The translations under genes and the position numbers were made by a program. DNA of 52,343 bases, taken from the NCBI GenBank assembly GCA_018992565.1, contig JACVGW010000009.1, positions 4,969 through 57,311 of the forward strand, in the 5' to 3' direction. Shown piece by piece: positions 9,770 to 18,393 of the stretch (the stretch's first letter is position 1; each line of letters begins with the position of its first letter). The stretch comes from Theionarchaea archaeon (GTDB lineage Archaea > Methanobacteriota_B > Thermococci > Methanofastidiosales > SZ-28-30). The notes beneath the pieces were generated by a model. That model was not told where the DNA came from and ran no database searches. It worked only from the letters and a program-made list of their open reading frames with translations.

Positions 9770-10606
9770 CTATATAGGCAGTAGATTCCTCATTCTATTG
9801 ATCCTCTCCTCTCTCCTGAGAGAGTCTCTCACCGGATTTCCTCCCCCATACAGCTCCTTGTGATATACTGGCTTTTCCACCTGATAGAACACTCCAATAT
9901 ACAATGGATTTTGAATCCGGGCTGTACTAATAGCTTTTTCCAGTGTATCTGGCGTCTCCTCAAGTATTTTCACCTGTTCATTATACAGCCTGTAGGTATC
10001 ATTATACGTCACACATGGCTGAAGTACCTCTACCAGCGAGAATCCTTCATGTTCTACTGCCTTGACTACCATGTCTGCCAGATGAGCAATCTTCCCCGAA
10101 TAGGATCGTGCAACAAAGGTGGCCCCTGTCTCCAGGATTACAGCCAGAGGATTCAACGGGTCTTCTACACTCCCCTCAGGTGTGGACCCTCCTTTGAACC
10201 CTTTCTTGCTGGTGGGGGTGAACTGGCCTGTTGTCAATCCATATACCTTATTGTCATGAACCACCACCGTAATGTCTGCATTCCTTTTGGCAGCAAAGAG
10301 CACGTGGGCAAGGCCTTCACCATATGCATCGCCATCTCCCACAAAGGTCATAACCTTCAAATCAGGGTTGGCAACCTTCATACCCTCCACAGTGGCTATG
10401 GACCTCCCGTGAATGGAATAGAACCCACTGATCCTCAGGTAGTCAAAGATTTTCCCGTGACATCCAATCCCCGCAGACATCATCAACCTATCTGCACCAA
10501 CTCCTCTCTCAGAGAGTATTTTCACTGCTCTCGTCACTGCATTCATTATGCCAAAATTCCCACATCCGGGGCACCAGGTGTTCTCCGCGTATGTTCCAAG
10601 TTCCAC
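9770..10606 (-). CDS. korB: 2-oxoacid:ferredoxin oxidoreductase, beta subunit
   Basis: 278 residues. CPGCGNFG near residue 13 begins the Cys set for the [4Fe-4S] cluster. The thiamine diphosphate motif is GDGDAYGEGLAHVLFAAKRN...HDNKVYGLTTGQ (about 90-135). With the alpha subunit it oxidises a 2-oxoacid plus CoA to acyl-CoA and CO2 while reducing ferredoxin. The start codon abuts the alpha-subunit stop (one shared base), so the two are translationally coupled. Substrate (2-oxoglutarate, pyruvate or branched) cannot be told; the symbol reflects the two-subunit layout only. Confidence 0.9.
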   Translation of the reverse strand: MELGTYAENTWCPGCGNFGIMNAVTRAVKILSERGVGADRLMMSAGIGCHGKIFDYLRISGFYSIHGRSIATVEGMKVANPDLKVMTFVGDGDAYGEGLAHVLFAAKRNADITVVVHDNKVYGLTTGQFTPTSKKGFKGGSTPEGSVEDPLNPLAVILETGATFVARSYSGKIAHLADMVVKAVEHEGFSLVEVLQPCVTYNDTYRLYNEQVKILEETPDTLEKAISTARIQNPLYIGVFYQVEKPVYHKELYGGGNPVRDSLRREERINRMRNLLPI

Positions 10607-12261
10607 TACACCACCTCCTTTATACGTGATGCCAGTTCCTGTGGATCAAAAGGTCTCCCGTCATACTTTGTGATGACCTCGGAATCAACCCGGGCTTTCT
10701 CCTTCAAGAGGGTGGCAAATTGCCCTGTTGAGCTCTGCTCTATCACCAGAGCTGTATCGTACCCTGCGAACTCCCACACAGGGAAGGGTCTCAGGTACAC
10801 TGGCTGCACGACGGTGGCATCAATGTCCCCTGCTCTCAATGCTTCCAGAACACTCATAGTGGTGCTCCCATAGGTCATGATAACAGGATATCCCGGGTTA
10901 TACACATTCACTGTCGTGATAGTCTTCATGTATGCTGTTAATGTCTCCAGTTTCTTCTTTCGCTTGTCATGCATGGCTGCGATTCTCTCTGCTTTGTCTG
11001 TCGTGATTCCGAGTTCATCATGTTCATAGCTGTTCCACTTTATTACTTCAGATGAGGGTGGAAACAGCAGGGGAGAAATCCCATCATCCGTGATCGTGTA
11101 TCTCTTATATTCACCTGAGCCATGGGAGGAAAAATCTGCCCATGCTGCTCTTTCTGGATCAATAGTGACTGTATGACTGCTTTCTGAGAGGTGCTTGTCC
11201 AGAACAAGCGTCCCGGGAGTCTGGAATTTCCATACCAGCATCAGTAATTCTGCTGCTACGTAGTAAGTTTCTTCAACACTCCCCGGGGCTGCAACAATCC
11301 TGGGGAATTCCCCATGACCCTGGTTCAAGGCAAAGTGTAGATCTCCCTGCTCCGTATAGGTGGGAACTCCTGTTGAAGGACCACTCCTGGAGGAGAGAAC
11401 AAATACTACAGGTGCTTCAGTCATTCCGGCCAGTGAGTAGGTTTCTTCCATGAGAGCAAGCCCCCCTCCACTTGATCCCACCATGGTCTTCGCTCCTGCG
11501 AATGCAGCCCCCACTGCCATGTTGGCCACGGCAATCTCGTTCTCAGGGTGAATAGCCACCACCTGCAGATCCTTCGTATGTCCTGCCAGAAAGTGGAGGA
11601 TAGAGGTAGAAGGAGTCATGGGATAGGCGAAATATATGTCCAGTCCTGCACTGTAAGCACCCAGGGCTGCTGCCTGGTTTCCCGTCAGCACAGACGAGGT
11701 ATGCTCTCCTCTTTCCAGATGGAGTTTTCCCATCACTTCTGAAGGAATCAACTCATAAACTGCCCTGGCGTAGTCAATATTCTTCTCAACTTCCCGGGGA
11801 TATTCCATTCTTATAATGTCCTCCAGCTGGTCTAGAGATACGCCAATGGCAGCAGCCAGCACTGTCACAGAACCCACACCCATTCTCAACATGGTGTTGG
11901 GAGGATACTTTCTGGCTTCTGTTGTCATGGGTATTCCTATGCCTCTCACATCTTCTCCAACCTCATCAGAATTATATACCACAATTCCTTCTGGCTTTAC
12001 CTGAGACTGGTGTTCTGCGTAGCTTCTCTCGTCATGAAGTACCAGGAGATCGGCCTTCATATAGTGACTGGTGATGACGTCTGCTGCTGTGCTCACAACA
12101 GTAAAATTGTGACCTCCCCTGATGAGACTCGGGTAGTCGTCCATTTCAAAAGCAGCTCTGCCCATCCGTGAAAACATGTTCATAGCCACGGTTCCAGCCT
12201 TTTTCACACCTTCACCTGCTTTACCACCCACTAGGTAGGTAAATACTTCATCTTTTTTCAT
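10606..12261 (-). CDS. korA: 2-oxoacid:ferredoxin oxidoreductase, fused gamma-alpha subunit
   Basis: 551 residues. The first ~180 form a gamma domain (LVGGKAGEGVKKAG, then DDYPSLIRGGHNF), followed by the alpha domain (LTGNQAAALGAYSAGLDIYFAYPMTPSTSIL at about 192-222, then EETYSLAGMTEAPVVF). Fused gamma-alpha plus a separate beta is the common archaeal two-subunit form. No delta ferredoxin subunit lies nearby, so the complex probably hands electrons straight to free ferredoxin. A GGTGAT ribosome binding site precedes the ATG. It lies 41 bases behind the superoxide-reductase-like/b561 gene with a T-run between them. Confidence 0.9.
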   Translation of the reverse strand: MKKDEVFTYLVGGKAGEGVKKAGTVAMNMFSRMGRAAFEMDDYPSLIRGGHNFTVVSTAADVITSHYMKADLLVLHDERSYAEHQSQVKPEGIVVYNSDEVGEDVRGIGIPMTTEARKYPPNTMLRMGVGSVTVLAAAIGVSLDQLEDIIRMEYPREVEKNIDYARAVYELIPSEVMGKLHLERGEHTSSVLTGNQAAALGAYSAGLDIYFAYPMTPSTSILHFLAGHTKDLQVVAIHPENEIAVANMAVGAAFAGAKTMVGSSGGGLALMEETYSLAGMTEAPVVFVLSSRSGPSTGVPTYTEQGDLHFALNQGHGEFPRIVAAPGSVEETYYVAAELLMLVWKFQTPGTLVLDKHLSESSHTVTIDPERAAWADFSSHGSGEYKRYTITDDGISPLLFPPSSEVIKWNSYEHDELGITTDKAERIAAMHDKRKKKLETLTAYMKTITTVNVYNPGYPVIMTYGSTTMSVLEALRAGDIDATVVQPVYLRPFPVWEFAGYDTALVIEQSSTGQFATLLKEKARVDSEVITKYDGRPFDPQELASRIKEVV

Positions 12262-12302
12262 AGTATCACCTTCAGGACGAAAAAAGTGTAGGTGCCCGTT
12301 TC

Positions 12303-13133
12303 CTATATCAGCCCTGCAGAGAGTATCCCGGATGCAGCCGTGACGATAAGCAGCACAAGTGTCACTCTACTGAACCATATGTGCATCCCGCGAATTCCCG
12401 GACTGGGAGGTCTCCTTTTCAATGACACCATTCCCACTACAGGAGTCAGAATGGCAAGGAGAAGAGTCACTATTCCCAGATACGCGTGGTACACTCTGAA
12501 ATGAGGCCCTCCACGTGCAGATACCATGTACAATGCCAGTAACAGACCCACTACAACGAGAATGACACCCAGGACTCCCACTGCTTTGTGAACACGCAAC
12601 CAGGATGTCTTTGGCGTCTTGTTCATTGCACTGGTGGCTGCCACAAGTGCCAGTACCAGCCCCGACACCATTAGTGCTGCATGAAATGGCCAGAATTCAG
12701 GGACAGCAGTCACAGTGAGAGGTCCACCAATAATCAGCGATCCAGAAATAGACCCTCCCAGGTTACAGTCAGCTGTCACTTCCACAGTGTCTCCAGGACG
12801 AGCAGGCAGAAGAAATTCATACGTAAATTGGGAATCAGTGGGCTGGCTTTCGTATTCATAGGTTGCCACAGTGCCATTCAGGCTGACGTGTATCAGGTTC
12901 ACGTAGTGGGTTGCAGGGTCGGATACTCTATGCGAGAGCGTGACCCGTAGTGTCTGGGAATCTGCGTCATAGTCAAGCACAATGTCAGAAGGTGGATGAG
13001 CCAGCACAGGTAACACTGTGACCAGAAAGGCAAGACACAGAATACTCAACACACGTTGCAGCCGGGGAGAAGGCTTCGACCTACCTGTCTGATACACAGA
13101 TGATTTCCTGCCGAATACAGAATGTTGATTCAT
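12303..13133 (-). CDS. Superoxide-reductase-like domain fused to cytochrome b561-like membrane domain
   Basis: 276 residues. After a signal/anchor helix (about 26-45, ending VLAHPPSD), residues ~50-140 resemble the desulfoferrodoxin/superoxide reductase fold: LSHRVSDP, THYVNLIHVSLNG, FTYEFLLPARPGDTVEVTADCNLGGS. The His of LSH, the His of THY and the Cys of DCN fall where SOR iron ligands lie, but the usual CNLHG His is Gly. Residues ~150-276 hold four to five membrane helices with His residues (FWPFHAALM, LRVHKAVG, RVYHAYLG, MHIWFSRV), as in b561/ferric-reductase-like haem proteins. A GGAGGG site precedes the ATG, 13 bases after the ferritin-like gene, suggesting an oxygen- or iron-handling operon. 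Function is inferred. Confidence 0.6.
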   Translation of the reverse strand: MNQHSVFGRKSSVYQTGRSKPSPRLQRVLSILCLAFLVTVLPVLAHPPSDIVLDYDADSQTLRVTLSHRVSDPATHYVNLIHVSLNGTVATYEYESQPTDSQFTYEFLLPARPGDTVEVTADCNLGGSISGSLIIGGPLTVTAVPEFWPFHAALMVSGLVLALVAATSAMNKTPKTSWLRVHKAVGVLGVILVVVGLLLALYMVSARGGPHFRVYHAYLGIVTLLLAILTPVVGMVSLKRRPPSPGIRGMHIWFSRVTLVLLIVTAASGILSAGLI

Positions 13134-13146
13134 GTGACCCTCCGTA

Positions 13147-13434
13147 TCACTTCTTCTCTGTGAGTTCTTCCACTTCCTGCCGTCCTTCTTCCAGCTCTCG
13201 CACCTGTTCCTCGTCCATTCTCAGCAGCATGGTCTGGAACTCTCCGACGTGAGTCTTTTCTTCCCCTGCAATGTCCAGGAGAATCGTCTTGATATCCTCA
13301 TCCTTGGCCATTGCAGCCATTTGTTCGTACAGGTTTATGGCATCTAATTCTGCAATCACTGCTGCCCTCAAAATTTCTTTATCCAGGTCTTCTCTTTTCA
13401 CTTTGTCCAAATTAATTGGTATTGCTGACAACAT
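13147..13434 (-). CDS. Short ferritin-like/encapsulated-ferritin-type protein
   Basis: 95 residues. Two antiparallel helices carry a diiron-type pattern: RAAVIAELDAINLYEQMA (Glu, Glu) and IAGEEKTHVGEFQTML (ExxH). One such pair per chain is the hallmark of encapsulated ferritins, which dimerise to make a ferroxidase site. No encapsulin shell gene lies nearby, so it may act alone. The C-terminus is Glu-rich. It has a GGAGG ribosome binding site and a GTTTATATC TATA box upstream, and leads the operon with the superoxide-reductase-like membrane protein. Iron oxidation or storage is inferred. Confidence 0.8.
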   Translation of the reverse strand: MLSAIPINLDKVKREDLDKEILRAAVIAELDAINLYEQMAAMAKDEDIKTILLDIAGEEKTHVGEFQTMLLRMDEEQVRELEEGRQEVEELTEKK

Positions 13435-13602
13435 TTTCTTCCTCCTACTGTGATATAAACATCCATCGTTTTAAACTTTCTCATGATTATTCTGCAGAAG
13501 ACGCTCTTTTCAAAAATAGTGACGTTACTTGATAGGGTTTGGAGCATAATAGCAGGCCAAAAGTCTTTTGCCAGATACATCCCGGTGTCTCACCGCAACA
13601 GT

Positions 13603-14430
13603 CTACTCCAGGTATTTTCGTATAGACAGCATGGCTGTTACCAGATCCTCCCAGTTACCAGATGAAAGCCCCCCTTCAGGTTCCATTGTCACCAGTCCGG
13701 AGTATCCCCAGCTTTCAATAGTATCCAGTGCTTCCCAAAACCCAAATGGCGAGTTGTTCAGTACCCAGGCAGCATTTTCCAGGGTTCCCCGAAGGTGTAC
13801 ATTGATGATGCGATCTCTTACTGATTCAAACGCTTTGAGTTCGTTGTATTTTGCTGCCCATCTCATGTCCAGTGTTATCCATTCAAAGTGTTCAACCAAT
13901 CCACGAGGAGTTGTGCTTTCAATGTGGGTGGGGACGTTCTCTACACTCGCTTTGACAGCAAAGGACGGCGTGACTTCACCTAACCACTTTCCCAGAGCAG
14001 CCATATCAAGGTTTCGTTTCCATGTATCCCACAAATGAAAAACACAAACACCTGCCTGAAGAGTCTCTGCCAGAACAAGGGATTGTTCCACCATTTCTTT
14101 TCCTTTCTTCTGGTCCTGGCTGTTGCCACACAATAAAATGCCCACATCTCTATTAGCATGAACAGAAAAAACGGGCAATCCCTCTAGATGAGAGAGCAGG
14201 TCCTCTGTTGTATATTTGAGACTTTTTTCCCAGGCAATGCGCCTGTCTCCAGTGACATCGTCTCTGGGAGGATGCTCTTTGCTCCATTCGGCCAGATGCT
14301 GCACCTCGAATCCATCCACTGCTCTATCCTTCAAGAGGCTTTTCATCACAGTGAGTGTGGTTTGCAGGTCGTAGTACGGAGTTCTCATGATGGCAGTGGT
14401 AGGGGCTGAGGAGATTGCCAGATTGAACAT
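13603..14430 (-). CDS. Sugar phosphate isomerase-like TIM-barrel protein
   Basis: 275 residues of the AP endonuclease 2/xylose isomerase-like superfamily. Metal-ligand-type motifs in order: VDGFEVQHLAEW (about 38-49), VFSVHAN, VCVFHLWDTW, VKASVENVPTH, ITLDMRW, IINVHLRG and GLVTMEPEG. Substrate unknown. A GAGTATATTA box about 25 bases upstream of the ATG suggests a leaderless mRNA. It differs clearly from the other TIM barrel at 2497-3285. No neighbours hint at a pathway. Confidence 0.7.
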   Translation of the reverse strand: MFNLAISSAPTTAIMRTPYYDLQTTLTVMKSLLKDRAVDGFEVQHLAEWSKEHPPRDDVTGDRRIAWEKSLKYTTEDLLSHLEGLPVFSVHANRDVGILLCGNSQDQKKGKEMVEQSLVLAETLQAGVCVFHLWDTWKRNLDMAALGKWLGEVTPSFAVKASVENVPTHIESTTPRGLVEHFEWITLDMRWAAKYNELKAFESVRDRIINVHLRGTLENAAWVLNNSPFGFWEALDTIESWGYSGLVTMEPEGGLSSGNWEDLVTAMLSIRKYLE

Positions 14431-14918
14431 GTATTCCCCATACTACAGGGTAATATACTCTTTTCCTCTCCTTCCTGATGCCAGCACGTAATCAGAGCCA
14501 CAGAGGGTTAAGGAGCGTTTCACAAACAAGGTTTTCTAACTGAGTCTTCCTGGATCTTTCATATTCACATAATATGATATTAATGCCGTCTAAAAGGAGA
14601 AGAGTGAGTGTTCTGTAACGGAAGAACCATCTTATTGAGAACCAACGCTTTACTTTCTGTGAAGAGACCGGATTCTTCCACTACATTTATATACCCTATG
14701 CACGTATGTACTGATGACCGGGAGGGTAAATCCCCGAGAGGCTCAACAAACTATTGCCCCCATAAATCTTCTTTTCAAACACAATAGCCTCTAGAGGAGA
14801 GCCCATATCCCGGTTGTTACCACAGATGATCATGCATGATTTACAGTCAGTAACCTATACCAGCAGTGGTCCTTGAGTCTTTTCCTCTGTGAGAATCTTC
14901 TCTATCTCTATTGTGCAG
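14431..14918. other. Intergenic region with a possible leaderless mini-ORF
   Basis: About 490 bases. A good TATA stretch (CATTTATATACC, 14685-14696) is followed 18 bases after its end by an ATG at 14714 that opens a 26-codon frame ending at 14794 (starts MTGRVNPREAQQ). The spacing fits a leaderless transcript, but the peptide has no recognisable family. The CTGATGA at 14711-14717 also resembles a C box of a C/D RNA, but I do not see a matching D box in place. Nothing else is supported. Confidence 0.3.
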
Positions 14919-15317
14919 TTATTCTTCTTGTTCTAAGGATTCATAGACATATCGTCCTTTCTTATTCCTGCTCTCTCGCTTTCCCAGTTTGCCTTTCCTG
15001 ACCAGATCTTCCAGGATTCTCTCCACGCGCTCCTTGTCATTGACCTTGTACTTGTTATTGAGAGCAGCAATGGAGAGAGATTCCTTCTGCAGTCTGTTGA
15101 GGAAGTAGCTTGCCAGTTGCTCATCATCTCGTTCATCTGGGAGTACACTCACTACCTTATCAGGCTCAGCGGCCACTTTTGAAGGCCGAGGTTCGCTTAT
15201 AGTACGTTCCCTCTCGATCATTGAAAAGATTACGTCCCGGGGAGTCATCTCCAATAATTCTGATACGTCATTCAGTGTCTTATTTCCATGACTCAGGATA
15301 TCCTTTATATCTGACAT
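14919..15317 (-). CDS. Winged-helix DNA-binding-like protein
   Basis: 132 residues from the ATG at 15317, chosen because it has a CAGGTGATACC ribosome binding site; the longer frame starting at 15347 lacks one. Residues ~75-120 read as a winged helix (SLSIAALNNKYKVNDKERVERILEDLVRKGKLGKRE), ending in a basic wing (SRNKKGRYVYESL). The N-terminal part is helical and acidic. A TTTATATCCC box lies about 45 bases upstream. Its target is unknown; it faces away from the thioredoxin-RqcH operon and could regulate it (inference). Confidence 0.6.
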   Translation of the reverse strand: MSDIKDILSHGNKTLNDVSELLEMTPRDVIFSMIERERTISEPRPSKVAAEPDKVVSVLPDERDDEQLASYFLNRLQKESLSIAALNNKYKVNDKERVERILEDLVRKGKLGKRESRNKKGRYVYESLEQEE

Positions 15318-15511
15318 GGTATCACCTGATTTACTTCTGAATCTCATTCCTGCAGTCGAGGGATATAAAGCATTCCATATACTACAGGGAGAGATTCAGG
15401 TATACCTGTACGTGTCTCTTCTCCCAGGTTTAAAAGCATTATGGATCATCCAGCCTTCTCTCTGCAGGAGTGAACGCCAACATTTATAAACCACAGAGAA
15501 AACAGCCTTCA

Positions 15512-15931
15512 ATGAACAAACTGGTATATCTTTCCATAATCATTATTGCACTGGGAGCTGTCTATTTTCTGTTTCCACAGGAACAATCGTCGTCTACTGA
15601 GGTTACAACCCTGGAAGAAGCAGTTCTGATGGCCAGGGAAGAGAATAAACTTGTATTTCTCTACATCAATTCCCAGAACTGTCCCTACTGCCGTATGCTG
15701 GAAGAGGAATTCTCAGAATCCGAGGAATTTCAAAGAGTGATACATGAGGAGTACATATGGATAACCCTGGACTTTACAAAGAACCTCAACCTGGCTCGAC
15801 GATTTGGCCTCCAGGGTCCCCCCGCCATGATAATTCTGGACCAGAACGGTACAGCCATTACGGGTATACCGGGATATCCTCCGGAGGGCGTCCGGGATGT
15901 CATTGCCATGCTGAAAGAGGTCTCGCAATGA
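15512..15931 (+). CDS. Membrane-anchored thioredoxin-like protein
   Basis: 139 residues from the ATG at 15512. An N-terminal membrane helix (about residues 4-20) precedes a thioredoxin fold with the active site SQNCPYCRMLEEEF (about 54-57, CPYC) and the cis-Pro region GPPAMIILDQNG. It resembles the thioredoxin_7/SoxW-like thiol-disulphide family and should act outside the cell. The start was chosen by the ATTTATAAA box about 22 bases upstream (leaderless); an in-frame ATG at 15470 precedes that box. Its stop overlaps the rqcH start in ATGA, so the two are coupled. Confidence 0.82.
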   Translation: MNKLVYLSIIIIALGAVYFLFPQEQSSSTEVTTLEEAVLMAREENKLVFLYINSQNCPYCRMLEEEFSESEEFQRVIHEEYIWITLDFTKNLNLARRFGLQGPPAMIILDQNGTAITGIPGYPPEGVRDVIAMLKEVSQ

Positions 15932-17703
15932 GTTTCTCAAGTTTTGATGTCCGCGAAATGGTAGAAGAACTCCAGGAAGTCGTGGGCATGCGTTGTAACA
16001 CAGTTTATCAAATCGGCAATCTGGTGAGAATCAAACTCTTCGGGAAGGGAAGAAAAGATCTGGCGATCACGAATGAAGCGTTCTATAATACCAGATATCC
16101 GCGTCAGGCTCCCCAGAAAGCCACTAATTTTGCCATGCTTCTCAGAAAGTACCTGAAGGGATGCTGGCTGTACCAGATCAACCAGGTGAATTTTGATCGG
16201 GTTGTGGAATTCCATTTTGGGTACAGTGAAGAATCCCACTTTGTCCTGGTGGCAGAGCTCTTTGGGAAGGGAAATATCATCCTGCATTCACACAATGAGA
16301 TTATTGGAGTGCTGCGCAAGGAGAAATGGAAGGACCGCATACTCTACCCTCACAAAGAGTATTCATATCCTCCTACCAGGTTGTCTATTGACCTGCCTCT
16401 TGCAGAGTTTGAAAAGCTGAACATCCAGACGGAAAAGGATCTGGCAGTGAACTTCAACTTGGGGAACCTGTATGCCAGAGAAGTCTTCCTGAGAGCAAAG
16501 AGCCCGTCTGCAGAGGATTTGTATGAAGCACTGCATTCTTTTGAAAAGAATCCAAATATCCTTGAGAACAACAGTGTGCTCCCCTATGATTTACTGGTGT
16601 ACAAAGACTGTGAAAAGGAGTTTTTCCCTACCTTCACTGAAGCTGTGGATGAATTCTACAGACGGAAGGAAGACCTTTCTGTGGGGGAAGAAACTGAATC
16701 CCAGGAAGATAAAATTCTCAGGTTACAAAAAGAGGCTATCAAAGATTTTGAGGCAAAGAGAGACTTGTATAAGACATGTGGGGATCTCATATACCAAAAC
16801 TACACCCTGGTGGAGGATGTCTTGAAGACTCTCATGGAAGCCAGAAAGACACATCCCTGGGAGGAGATTATATCCATTGTACAAAAAAGTGACCATAAAA
16901 TTGCTCAGAAGATTATGGATATTGATTATCGTAATGCAAAAGTCGTAGTCGGGTTGAGTGAGCCTGTAACTCTTGATTTAACCCTGAATATTAATGAAAA
17001 TGCGGCAGACTACTATGAAAGGGCCAAAAAAATGGAAAGAAAGATTGAGGGTGCCAAAAAGGCAATGAAAAAACCGAAGAAAATTGAAAAAGTACCTCTT
17101 CCGAAACGGACTATTCTGCGGAAGAGAGAATGGTTCGAGAAGTTCCACTGGTGCCTGTCTTCAGAGGGTCATCTCATCTTGGGAGGAAGGGATACCAGAA
17201 CTAATGAGTTACTGGTCAAGAAGTACATGGAACCTACTGATGTGTATGTTCACGCAGATATTCAGGGCGCCACTTCAGTGGTTGTGAAGAAGGGGAAGGA
17301 AGCATCAACATACACTCTGGAAGAGGCAGCACAATTCGCAGCTGCCTACTCCCGTGCCTGGAACCACTTTGGATCTCTGGAGTGCTACTGGGTGAATCCT
17401 GAACAGGTGACCAAGAGCCCACCGTCAGGGGAGTATTTGACTCCCGGGGCATTCTTCATTGCAGGATCCAAGAATTTCATGAAAGTGGACCTGGGTATTG
17501 CCCTGGGACTTCATGATGACAAAATCATGGGCGGTCCTGAGTCTGCAGTGAAGACTCATACGTCAGCCCACGTAGTTGTGGGATTTGGAGATGAGAAAAA
17601 GGAACGACTGGCCAAACAGATTGGGAAGATATTAGACTATCCAGACATTGATGAAATCATAAGAGCCCTTCCTGGGAAGGGCAGAATTCTCAGCAGGAAG
17701 TGA
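15928..17703 (+). CDS. rqcH: RqcH / NFACT family ribosome quality control protein
   Basis: 591 residues. The NFACT-N domain starts at MSFSSFDVREMVEEL (with the conserved DVR), followed by a central coiled-coil with Lys-rich helices (about 270-410) and the NFACT-R domain (KFHWCLSSEGHLILGGRDTRTNELLVKKY, then DVYVHADIQGA). Bacterial and archaeal RqcH and eukaryotic NEMF/Rqc2 bind stalled 60S/50S subunits and add C-terminal Ala tails. The longer frame from 15757 overlaps the thioredoxin; the ATG at 15928 overlaps its stop and fits the family start. Confidence 0.92.
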   Translation: MSFSSFDVREMVEELQEVVGMRCNTVYQIGNLVRIKLFGKGRKDLAITNEAFYNTRYPRQAPQKATNFAMLLRKYLKGCWLYQINQVNFDRVVEFHFGYSEESHFVLVAELFGKGNIILHSHNEIIGVLRKEKWKDRILYPHKEYSYPPTRLSIDLPLAEFEKLNIQTEKDLAVNFNLGNLYAREVFLRAKSPSAEDLYEALHSFEKNPNILENNSVLPYDLLVYKDCEKEFFPTFTEAVDEFYRRKEDLSVGEETESQEDKILRLQKEAIKDFEAKRDLYKTCGDLIYQNYTLVEDVLKTLMEARKTHPWEEIISIVQKSDHKIAQKIMDIDYRNAKVVVGLSEPVTLDLTLNINENAADYYERAKKMERKIEGAKKAMKKPKKIEKVPLPKRTILRKREWFEKFHWCLSSEGHLILGGRDTRTNELLVKKYMEPTDVYVHADIQGATSVVVKKGKEASTYTLEEAAQFAAAYSRAWNHFGSLECYWVNPEQVTKSPPSGEYLTPGAFFIAGSKNFMKVDLGIALGLHDDKIMGGPESAVKTHTSAHVVVGFGDEKKERLAKQIGKILDYPDIDEIIRALPGKGRILSRK

Positions 17704-17932
17704 CTGCCTGCAGCAACAGATGGCACGTAAATTCAAACCTCGATGGATACATACAGAACACGTTGTTACAGCAACGGGAGGAGCACTCTTCCATGGCACT
17801 GGGGGTATCATGGGTTGTTATAATGATCCCTCACAGAAGATTTCTACATGGTCACTTCAAGGCTGCCCCGCACCACGTTGAGAATCCCCATATGTTTATA
17901 TCAACTCGAATGAATAAAGAACCGTTGATACT

Positions 17933-18391
17933 ATGAGAGAGATCAACTTTCGTGATACAGACACTGCCGTGAGAGATAACGTGAAGGAACTTGAAGGTTC
18001 CATTGAATACTGTTATCAGTGCGGTACCTGTACAGCATCCTGTCCCGTTTTTGAGGTTCATCCCGATTATAACCCACGAAAGATTATTCGAATGCTCGTA
18101 CTGGGAATGCAGGACGTTGTAAGAGAAGACTTCGTATGGTTATGCAGTTCCTGCTATGCCTGTCAGGAGAGATGTCCTCAGGGTGTTCTGATACCACGCG
18201 TTATGAGGATTCTCACAAACATGGCCTTCTCTGAGGGATATGTGCCTCACGGTGTTGGTGTGCAGTATCAAAAGGTCAAGAATGATGGAGTTCTCTACAC
18301 CCCATCTTCCTATGACAACAGAAAGAGGAAGAGCCTCCACCTGGAGGAAATTAATGAAGAATACGATGTTGCAGAGATCTTTGGGGGCTGA
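17933..18391 (+). CDS. hdrC: Heterodisulfide reductase subunit C-like Fe-S protein
   Basis: 152 residues with two [4Fe-4S] ferredoxin motifs: CYQCGTCTASCPV (about 22-34) and CSSCYACQERCPQ (about 66-78). It passes electrons between HdrA and HdrB. A GTTTATATC box (17894-17902) lies about 30 bases before the ATG. Two bases separate its stop from hdrB. The order hdrC-hdrB-hdrA-mvhD marks one operon. Confidence 0.9.
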   Translation: MREINFRDTDTAVRDNVKELEGSIEYCYQCGTCTASCPVFEVHPDYNPRKIIRMLVLGMQDVVREDFVWLCSSCYACQERCPQGVLIPRVMRILTNMAFSEGYVPHGVGVQYQKVKNDGVLYTPSSYDNRKRKSLHLEEINEEYDVAEIFGG

Positions 18392-18393
18392 CT

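Noticed and set aside
9860-10873. Long plus-strand ORF of 337 codons
   Set aside because: It lies antisense to korB and korA, which have clear family motifs; the translation has no domain character.
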